A stretch of DNA of 10,717 nucleotides from Chlamydiota bacterium (lineage in GTDB: Bacteria; Chlamydiota; Chlamydiia; Chlamydiales; Simkaniaceae): assembly GCA_029556005.1 (NCBI GenBank), contig JAKQGT010000196.1, positions 1-10,717 on the forward strand, given 5' to 3'. A model generated the notes under the pieces. The model was not told the origin of the DNA. It ran no database searches and saw only the letters and a program-made list of their open reading frames with translations. Of the stretch, positions 1-5,252 are shown one piece after another. Position 1 is the first letter of the stretch. Each line of letters starts with the position of its first letter. Both the position numbers and the translations under genes were made by a program.

Positions 1-2
1 TC

Positions 3-113
3 AGCAAAATCTCATCTTGGTTACCCAAGTATATTCACGCTGTAACTGATCGTGGATTTGTCCTGAAGTTGATGATGTTAATCGCCGCGTTCTCTATGAC
101 TTTTTTGAGGTAG
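3..113 (+). pseudogene. C-terminal fragment of an unidentified protein, possibly a transposase
   Basis: An open frame enters from the left edge and ends at a TAG at 111-113, giving 36 residues. It contains the stretch LPKYIHAVTDRGFVLK followed by a hydrophobic tail. The pattern 'LPK-IHAVT--GF-LK' followed by a hydrophobic helix resembles my memory of the C-terminal end of some DDE transposases of insertion sequences, but I cannot name the family with confidence. No terminal inverted repeat is visible in the roughly 100 bases that follow. It could be the intact 3' end of a gene lying outside the window or a decayed remnant. The identity is a weak inference; the open frame and its stop are seen directly. 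Confidence 0.35.
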
Positions 114-230
114 CAACTTATTTCATTCAAATGAAAAGAAAAGATCTGAAAGAAAATCTCTAAAAATCCCAACAAATTGATTATCGGGATGGTTCTATGA
201 AGAAATAAAAAAGAGTGAGTGTGAGGGGGC
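114..230. other. Short intergenic stretch without recognisable content
   Basis: These bases between the fragment at the left edge and the stop codon of the minus-strand gene ending at 231 are A+T-rich. They hold only very short open frames. A weak ATCCC/GGGAT inverted pair near 166-190 has a long loop and no T-run in a position that would make it a convincing terminator for either neighbour. Confidence 0.4.
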
Positions 231-647
231 TTAGATAGTGCGGCGTTTGCTTGGAGGCATTAAGTAGGAGAGGAGGATTGAGGGAAGTGTTGTGACAAAG
301 GCGGCTCTACCGCTTATTGAATACCCCAATCGAGCGGAGATTTTCGGTGTGAGGATCGTTGCAGAAACGGCTCCTATAAAGGATGCAATCATGCGAATTC
401 TATCTTGTTGTGTTTTTTGATACCCTCTGGGGAGATAATGATGAGAGGGGAGTTCACTAAAGAGGGCCTGTTGGATGCGAATTGCAGGAAATTCAGAAGC
501 GGTGTAAACGCAAGCACTGATGACGCACGGGAGTGTAGCTTGTGGATACCAATTGACAAAACGACTACCCCAGGATCCAAAAACATTAATGGCTGCTGCG
601 ATCGAGGTTTTGGCAGCTAGTGCGCCTGCAACTTGTACGTATGACAT
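231..647 (-). CDS. Small hydrophobic protein of unknown function (138 aa)
   Basis: I do not recognise this protein. It has four moderately hydrophobic stretches (about residues 5-23, 37-54, 87-101 and 114-130), separated by a polar segment around 66-86 with several Arg, Lys and Gln residues, and it ends in a basic tail (PPSKRRTI). This suggests a small membrane-associated protein, although the many Ala, Ser and Pro residues make the topology uncertain; there is no obvious cleavable signal peptide. The ATG at 647 is preceded on the minus strand by AGGAG six bases upstream, a good ribosome binding site, and by a plausible promoter, so the gene is probably real and monocistronic. It is separated by about 95 A+T-rich bases from the end of the mcsA operon, which reads in the same direction. 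An antisense frame over 405-620 lacks such signals and is taken as a shadow. Confidence 0.6.
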   Translation of the reverse strand: MSYVQVAGALAAKTSIAAAINVFGSWGSRFVNWYPQATLPCVISACVYTASEFPAIRIQQALFSELPSHHYLPRGYQKTQQDRIRMIASFIGAVSATILTPKISARLGYSISGRAAFVTTLPSILLSYLMPPSKRRTI

Positions 648-668
648 GCGATCTCCTGAAAATTAACA

Positions 669-696
669 AATATAGGTTTAACAACGAAAATTGCAA
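669..696 (-). promoter_or_regulatory. Putative sigma70-type promoter for the small hydrophobic protein gene
   Basis: On the minus strand, TTGCAA (691-696) and TATATT (669-674) are separated by 16 bases. The -10 box differs from consensus at one position and the -35 box at two. Transcription would start near 662, about 15 bases before the start codon and just upstream of the AGGAG ribosome binding site. The region is very A+T-rich, so chance matches are likely. Confidence 0.35.
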
Positions 697-741
697 ATAT
701 CATAGTTTTATTTATCAATAATGTAAACTAAAAAAATTTGT

Positions 742-2061
742 TTATTTTTTTCTTACTTCTAGAAGGGAACCTGTTGTCCCCGATTGCTTCAGAAGGGTAA
801 GAATTTCTTGAGCCACCTCCTCAGGAGAGAGGAGGGTAGAAGTCTCCTCTTGAGGGAAGCTTTTTTTCCTCATAGGAGTGGCTGTTCGCTGCGGGATAAC
901 AGCATTGATGTGGAGCTCAGGGTGTTCTTCTGCAAGACCTTGGGTGAAGTTCACAATGGCAGCTTTTGCTGAGGAGTAAAGGGTGTAGGATTTACGTCCG
1001 CGGGTGAAGGAAGAGGAAGAGAGGTTAACGATATGCCCCCCCGGTTTGAGTTTGGCTAGGCGGCAACTATAGATAAGGGAGTGAAGGTTAGTGGATAGGT
1101 AGTGATCGATCTCTTTTTGCGAGAGGTTTTGAAAGGGCTTGAGCGACAAAAATCCCACACAGTTGATGAGACCATCTAGCTCCCCATGTTTTTTGCGGAT
1201 AGAAGCAAAAAGAGCCTCTGTTTGAGGATAATTTGTGAGATCTGCCGGATACGAGGAGGAGGATTTTGATATGATCAGGGGATGTGCCCCTTCTTTTTCT
1301 AGTAATTTGGCGAGGGCGGAGCCGATCCCTCCGGTTCCCCCCGTAATGGCAAAGGTTTTCCCTTTGAGTGAAAGGGAAGGATGGGTAGGAGGGATTTTTT
1401 TTAGGCGCATCAGTTGTTCTGCTAAAAACAGATCGAGTTCATCGGTAATTTTAATATTATGTTCTGATCCAGAGACAATATGGACAGGGTGCCTTAAGTC
1501 TAATACAAGCTTACAATCATCTGATGTATTTTTCGAAATGGCTTTTTCGTGTGCCTCTAATAGAAGGGGGTAAGAAAAGCTTTGGGGGGTTTGTCCCCGA
1601 AGGTATTTGGAACGCTGGGGAATCGAGGTGATTTGATCAAAGGTTTCTACATGAACAATGGTATCGGCAGAAGGAATGCAGGTATCGATCGCATCATGCT
1701 TTTGCACAGCATCGAGATTGTCTTGAATAATTTTTTTCGAAACAAAGGGGCGGACAGCATCATGAATCACAACATAGGAGGTCTCTTTTCCACACGCAAT
1801 GAGTCCGCGGTAGGAGGAATCTTGTCGCGAATGCCCTCCCTCAACGATCCGTACACGGGGGTTTGAAAGATCAGCGGCGACGCTCTCCATCCAGCTTTTA
1901 TGACAAACAAGAAGGATTTCTGAGAACTCGGGAAAATCGAGAAAGGTCTCTAAGGTGTGGAGGTAAATTTTCTTTCCAGAGAGATTGAGAAATTGTTTGG
2001 GGGTTTCACCTCCAAAACGCTGTCCCTCTCCTCCCATTAAAAGAATTGCTTTGATTGTCAT
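742..2061 (-). CDS. ispD: IspD-type cytidylyltransferase fused to a short-chain dehydrogenase/reductase (439 aa)
   Basis: Residues 1-222 form an IspD/TarI-family cytidylyltransferase. They show the CTP-binding loop GGEGQRFGGETPKQ (R15, K22), GGHSRQDSS at 75-83, VIHDAVRPFV at 98-107, RGQTPQSF at 155-162 and HNIKITDELD at 201-210. Residues 231-439 form a classical SDR domain with TGGTGGIG (240-247), NCVG (300-303), a serine cluster at 348-351 and YxxxK (Y362, K366). Stand-alone IspD has about 220-240 residues, so the reductase is a true addition. The same order, cytidylyltransferase then reductase, is known in Haemophilus Bcs1/Acs1, which makes CDP-ribitol from ribulose 5-phosphate; the RTATPMR segment at 392-398 also recalls that family. 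Activity on MEP (isoprenoid pathway), on ribitol 5-phosphate, or on both cannot be decided here. The ATG overlaps the mcsB stop codon as ATGA, so translation is probably coupled. The symbol reflects the N-terminal family only. Confidence 0.85.
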   Translation of the reverse strand: MTIKAILLMGGEGQRFGGETPKQFLNLSGKKIYLHTLETFLDFPEFSEILLVCHKSWMESVAADLSNPRVRIVEGGHSRQDSSYRGLIACGKETSYVVIHDAVRPFVSKKIIQDNLDAVQKHDAIDTCIPSADTIVHVETFDQITSIPQRSKYLRGQTPQSFSYPLLLEAHEKAISKNTSDDCKLVLDLRHPVHIVSGSEHNIKITDELDLFLAEQLMRLKKIPPTHPSLSLKGKTFAITGGTGGIGSALAKLLEKEGAHPLIISKSSSSYPADLTNYPQTEALFASIRKKHGELDGLINCVGFLSLKPFQNLSQKEIDHYLSTNLHSLIYSCRLAKLKPGGHIVNLSSSSFTRGRKSYTLYSSAKAAIVNFTQGLAEEHPELHINAVIPQRTATPMRKKSFPQEETSTLLSPEEVAQEILTLLKQSGTTGSLLEVRKK

Positions 2062-3119
2062 AATTTCATGTTTAGGGGCTTTAATGCTTTTTGCAAATAT
2101 TGCGCCCGTTTATGTGGTAATTCATCATTCGAGATTTCGCTATTGCTAAGCAAAGCTAAATGGGCTCGGCGTACCCCGAATAGAATCACATTAATTTCTT
2201 TATCGGTTAATCCTGAGATCCATTCTAAATCGATGCCGAGTTTAATGAAACTTAAAGCTGCAAGGGCCTCTTTGGTTTCAATTTGATAGGAGTGTCTAAG
2301 GAGTCCGATGGCACGACTCACCTTGTCAACGATCAGAGCATCGGGCTTTTCTTTTAAGGCAGTTCTGAGCATTTTTTCCAGGTTCATCAATTTGGTGGCA
2401 GATTTATGAACGCCTTCCAAAATATGCTCTTCAGTGAGGCCGATTGTAAAGCGGTTTTGAATGATCACAATATCTCCAATAAAATCGCTCTGTCCCGATA
2501 GTCCACTGACCTGTACTTCATCGTCTAACTCTTTCAAGAGAACTTCATCTATTTGATCGAGGTGAATCAGGCAAGGAAGATGGAGAAAGGCTTGTACGGT
2601 TAAAGCTGTTCCTGAATTGGCCAGTTCAGACGTGAGATAGCCAAACTTAGGAGAGTAAGCAAAGGTATGGCTTTTAGCGAGCTCTATTTCAATTTCGGAG
2701 AGTTTTTTCCACGCGAGCTTCCAATCAGCTTGAGTGTCGATGGAGTGGAGCACTAGATGGTCTTCTCCATTGATCATTGCGAGAAAGTTTCCCGTCTGAT
2801 CTACAATCACTCCCGATTTACAATCGGGATTATTGCTTTCGCAGGTCGCTAAAAAGTGTTCTAGCAAGTACTGTTTTTCCCAGGTTTTGAGCTCACTCAT
2901 TTCATAGTAAATGGGAATCTCAAGCTGAGGGACATGCATTAATGTTTGTTTGAGAGCAGTGAGAGTGACCTCAGATTCAGTCGCATTCATTTTCATGGGA
3001 AAGGGTTCTGAAGAAAGATTTCTTTGGAGAAAAAAGCTTGAGGCGATCCAGATGGGAGTATCGCTTTTTTCCCAAAAACTTTTTTCTTTTAAATCTATAA
3101 AAGGATTAGGCTCGTTCAT
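2058..3119 (-). CDS. mcsB: McsB-like protein arginine kinase homologue, probably catalytically inactive (353 aa)
   Basis: Length and overall pattern match McsB, the phosphagen-kinase-fold enzyme that phosphorylates protein arginines in Bacillus. Recognisable segments are LAMINGEDHLVL (113-124), FGYLTS--ANSGTALT (159-174), FLHLPCL (178-184) and LGIDLEWISGL (294-304). However, the kinase motifs are altered. The SSRIRLARN-type nucleotide-binding motif reads SSFFLQRN (27-34). The CPTN(V/L)GT signature holding the active-site cysteine reads ELANSGT (165-171). The arginine after the DH pair is Val, and the VRG motif is VSG (204-206). The C-terminal RDxxRA phosphoarginine pocket reads approximately LPHKRA. 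It therefore resembles a pseudokinase that may act as a scaffold or regulator with McsA. The gene overlaps mcsA by 14 bases and the next gene by 4. The family assignment is firm; loss of activity is inferred. Confidence 0.88.
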   Translation of the reverse strand: MNEPNPFIDLKEKSFWEKSDTPIWIASSFFLQRNLSSEPFPMKMNATESEVTLTALKQTLMHVPQLEIPIYYEMSELKTWEKQYLLEHFLATCESNNPDCKSGVIVDQTGNFLAMINGEDHLVLHSIDTQADWKLAWKKLSEIEIELAKSHTFAYSPKFGYLTSELANSGTALTVQAFLHLPCLIHLDQIDEVLLKELDDEVQVSGLSGQSDFIGDIVIIQNRFTIGLTEEHILEGVHKSATKLMNLEKMLRTALKEKPDALIVDKVSRAIGLLRHSYQIETKEALAALSFIKLGIDLEWISGLTDKEINVILFGVRRAHLALLSNSEISNDELPHKRAQYLQKALKPLNMKL

Positions 3120-3618
3120 CGGATTTTTCCATGAGTGCGTTGATTTGATCTCTGAGCCATGCGGCTTCTTCGTAATTTTCCCCCTTTAACGCTTCACCAA
3201 GAGCTGCGTTAAGATCACGCATCCGATTTGAGTGGAGGGCTTTTTCATCGATATGAGGCGATTTTCCCATATGTAAAATGGGCGTTTGGGAAACGGGACT
3301 GGGTTTAAGGCGGGGGGAAATCTGAGCTGTTTCTGTCAGTTGATCGATTAAGACATCTTGAAAAACCTCATAACATTCTTTACAGCCAAGGGGTTCTCCC
3401 ATGAGGACCGCATCGAGGGAAGTATGACACCGATTGCAGCAGAGCTCCTCTTCCTTTTTCAAGGTTTTTGTATTGTCGGTTTTTCCTTGCAGCTTGGATT
3501 GCAAAACGGGACAGTCACGGCACATGTGCCAGGTTGTCACTGCGGTTCCAACCATCTCGCTATAGATAATATCTGCTTTTTTCTTGCATTGACTGCATTC
3601 GATAGGTCTTTCTTCCAT
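3106..3618 (-). CDS. mcsA: McsA-like zinc-finger / UVR-domain protein (170 aa)
   Basis: There are four CxxC-type pairs: C8-C11, C33-C36, C61-C64 and C79-C82. They make two likely zinc-binding modules, followed by a Pro-rich linker (about 100-125) and a C-terminal UVR (UvrB/UvrC) motif at about 129-164 ending EEAAWLRDQINALME. This is the layout of McsA, the partner and activator of McsB in the ClpC stress-control system of Firmicutes; chlamydiae carry the same pair. The neighbouring mcsB supports the name. The ATG at 3618 follows a minus-strand AGGATAGG stretch that could serve as ribosome binding site. The next gene starts 14 bases before the mcsA stop, so translation is probably coupled. In Chlamydia trachomatis this pair lies between frr and the type III secretin gene; here neither is adjacent. 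Confidence 0.85.
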   Translation of the reverse strand: MEERPIECSQCKKKADIIYSEMVGTAVTTWHMCRDCPVLQSKLQGKTDNTKTLKKEEELCCNRCHTSLDAVLMGEPLGCKECYEVFQDVLIDQLTETAQISPRLKPSPVSQTPILHMGKSPHIDEKALHSNRMRDLNAALGEALKGENYEEAAWLRDQINALMEKSDERA

Positions 3619-3624
3619 GAGCCT

Positions 3625-3655
3625 ATCCTAGCGGTTCACTCCATTTTTTTGTCAA
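3625..3655 (-). promoter_or_regulatory. mcsA: Possible promoter of the mcsA-mcsB-ispD operon
   Basis: The minus strand carries a perfect TTGACA (3650-3655), then TAGGAT (3625-3630) at a spacing of 19, longer than the preferred 17. If used, transcription would begin at about the start codon. The same TAGGAT bases could instead be part of the ribosome binding site of a longer transcript, so the assignment is weak. Confidence 0.25.
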
Positions 3656-3694
3656 AAGTTCTTTTCTAATCTATTCCTATATGGTATGAGGAAA

Positions 3695-3870
3695 TTATTT
3701 AACGCGAATTCGGATTAGATCTCTATGAGAAGGTTTAGATTTTTGAAGAGACTTTCAGAAAAATCTGCGAAGGAGATAGCCAAAGTGCTATCTTCGAGCA
3801 GTTTTTCCTGGAAAGATCACAAAAAGATAGACGTTCTCATAGAGATCTAATCCGAATTCGCGTTATTTAA
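3695..3870. mobile_element. MITE-like palindromic element with perfect terminal inverted repeats
   Basis: The arms at 3700-3731 and 3834-3865 are exact reverse complements over 32 bases. The 102 bases between them are themselves an imperfect palindrome: CTTTCAG (3752-3758) against CTGGAAAG (3808-3815), AAAAA (3759-3763) against TTTTT (3802-3806), CTGC (3765-3768) against GCAG (3798-3801), and GATAGC (3775-3780) against GCTATC (3787-3792). The octamer TTATTTAA occurs directly repeated at 3695-3702 and 3863-3870. This reads as a target duplication around an element with 29-base arms; an alternative reading is a 4-base ATTT duplication around 31-base arms. There is no coding capacity, so movement would need a transposase supplied elsewhere. 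Arms perfect outside and eroded inside are typical of MITEs. A bidirectional terminator or structured RNA is an alternative, but the length and flanking repeats favour insertion. Confidence 0.7.
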
Positions 3871-3882
3871 TGTGAGGTTTGG

Positions 3883-4371
3883 ATGAAAAGTTTTTTTTGT
3901 ATGTTAGCAACAGGTTTAGCCTTTTGCAGTTTATCTTATGCTCAGTATGGTTCTTCTCAAGACTACTCAAACTATGGGCAATCTAATGGTTCTCAAAACC
4001 AGTATCCCCAATATGGACAGGGGCAGCAACAGCAGCAGCAACCTCAGGTTCAGGGATCGGGATCGGATTGTGATCATTTGTCGCAGCAAGAGCAGCAATT
4101 TGCTTCGCAACTCAGTGTGATGCACCGCACCATGTTTTGTCGCCATTTTTCGGTTTCACAACGCATTGAAGCCATGACCCTTGCCTCTTCTCAAGTCCAA
4201 GGACTTCAAGGGCAGCAGAGTTCCATTTCCCCTGATGAAGCAGTCGAAATCGTGATGAAAAATACGCGGACAAATGGAGCCCAGGATCAGCAGCAACAGT
4301 CTCCACAAGATGGGAGTCAGTATAGCTATCCCTCAGGGTCCTCTTCAAGCAACCCCTATAGCAATTATTAA
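3883..4371 (+). CDS. Exported Gln/Ser/Tyr/Gly-rich protein of unknown function (162 aa)
   Basis: The N-terminus is a clear signal peptide: MK, a hydrophobic core to about residue 17, and a cleavage site after SYA (residue 20). The mature protein has three parts. Residues 21-62 are low-complexity Gln, Ser, Tyr, Gly and Asn with a run of six Gln. Residues 63-131 form a more ordinary, probably helical core with two cysteines (C63, C86), including the stretch SVMHRTMFCRHFSVSQRIEAM. Residues 132-162 are again Gln/Ser/Tyr/Pro-rich. This recalls small secreted chlamydial proteins, but I cannot name a family. Two cysteines in an exported protein could form a disulfide. The ATG follows GTGAGG by five bases, an adequate ribosome binding site. 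The start lies only 12 bases after the palindromic element, and the stop codon overlaps that of the convergent protease gene. Confidence 0.8.
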   Translation: MKSFFCMLATGLAFCSLSYAQYGSSQDYSNYGQSNGSQNQYPQYGQGQQQQQQPQVQGSGSDCDHLSQQEQQFASQLSVMHRTMFCRHFSVSQRIEAMTLASSQVQGLQGQQSSISPDEAVEIVMKNTRTNGAQDQQQQSPQDGSQYSYPSGSSSSNPYSNY

Positions 4372-5252
4372 GAAAGCGCAGGGTAAGTAAAGCAGAAGAA
4401 ATGGATCACGTTGAATAGGTAGTGGCAGAAGATGCTACTTTCAATGGAACGTGTCATTTGGTAAACACTTCCATAAATTAGACTGGCAATAAACGTCAGG
4501 GAAAGGAATGTGAAGTCGTGTACAAAAGCAAAGTGGAGGAGTGCAAAGAGTAGGGAAACGACAATCACGCTGATCGGTCCTCCCCATTTTGCATGGATAT
4601 ACTCAGAAATCTCTCTCTGGAGAAATCCTCGAAAGAAAGCCTCTTCAGGAATCGTTACAAAAAAGAGATTAGTCACGAGCCAAATAGCCGAAATATGGGG
4701 TAGTTTTAAGTCGATATCAACGAGATGAAGATAGAGGGCTAGAAGCATCAAAAGCATCACCCCTAAAGCGGTGAGGGCGAGCGTTTTTAGAGCCACCCCT
4801 CGCCAATGCATCCGAGAGTGGATCAGAGGAATCGTCAGAGCTAAGGGGAAAAAGCCGATAAAGGGTTTATCGTAATTGAGATAAAGAGAATAGGGGTAGG
4901 CGTTTTGACTGATTTGCAAATCGGAAGCGAGTTTCCAGTTATGAAATCCCGGAAAAAAATGTCCCATCAGGGCAATAGAGACGAAAAAGGCCACGAAAAT
5001 GGCAAGTAACCGCGAAATGCCTTTTGTTTCTGCGGATAAGAAAAGATGGGCCCCACATAAAATTCCCAAGGCAACAAAGATTTTAAAGTCGATGAGCTTT
5101 CCTAAAAAAGCAAAGATAAAAGAGACGGCTAGAAACGATCCCCAAAGCCACGGTTTTCTGTGAATCCATAAGCTGATAAAGGCAAGGATGAGGGCTACAA
5201 ATGCTAGAGAAGCAATGGGGTGATGAATCAAGGTAAAGTAGCTAAACTTCAT
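4368..5252 (-). CDS. CPBP family intramembrane metalloprotease (294 aa)
   Basis: This is a very hydrophobic protein with roughly eight membrane segments. Its C-terminal half has the three CPBP (CAAX protease/Abi) motifs in order: EEAFFRG with E203-E204 and R208; FALLH with F236 and H240; and HYLFN with H277 and N281. The glutamates and histidines form the metal site inside the membrane. Family members range from CAAX-prenyl proteases to bacteriocin-immunity proteins, and the substrate cannot be predicted. The N-terminal half (1-130) shows only membrane segments. The ATG at 5252 overlaps the stop of the aldehyde dehydrogenase gene as ATGA, so the two are co-transcribed and probably translationally coupled. 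Its TAA and the TAA of the convergent upstream gene share bases 4369-4370, leaving no space for a dedicated terminator. Confidence 0.85.
   Translation of the reverse strand: MKFSYFTLIHHPIASLAFVALILAFISLWIHRKPWLWGSFLAVSFIFAFLGKLIDFKIFVALGILCGAHLFLSAETKGISRLLAIFVAFFVSIALMGHFFPGFHNWKLASDLQISQNAYPYSLYLNYDKPFIGFFPLALTIPLIHSRMHWRGVALKTLALTALGVMLLMLLALYLHLVDIDLKLPHISAIWLVTNLFFVTIPEEAFFRGFLQREISEYIHAKWGGPISVIVVSLLFALLHFAFVHDFTFLSLTFIASLIYGSVYQMTRSIESSIFCHYLFNVIHFFCFTYPALS

Noticed and set aside
405..620. Plus-strand open frame antisense to the small hydrophobic protein gene
   Set aside because: No ribosome binding site or promoter, and the minus-strand frame is longer with better signals.
730..751. 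Perfect 8-base A/T hairpin (AAAAAAAT / ATTTTTTT) overlapping the stop of the ispD fusion gene, as a terminator
   Set aside because: The stem is entirely A-T and the T-run is part of the stem itself; the surrounding region is so A+T-rich that this is likely by chance.
1235..1866. Plus-strand open frames within the ispD fusion gene
   Set aside because: They lie antisense to clear IspD and SDR motifs and have no family features; treated as shadows.
3700..3865. Palindrome as a plain bidirectional rho-independent terminator
   Set aside because: Arms are much longer than needed, no T-run follows them, and it lies between divergent starts where no transcript should end.
4023..4044. CAG/CAA run as a phase-variable microsatellite
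   Set aside because: The triplets are mixed and the run is short, so slippage-driven variation is unlikely; it simply encodes Gln.
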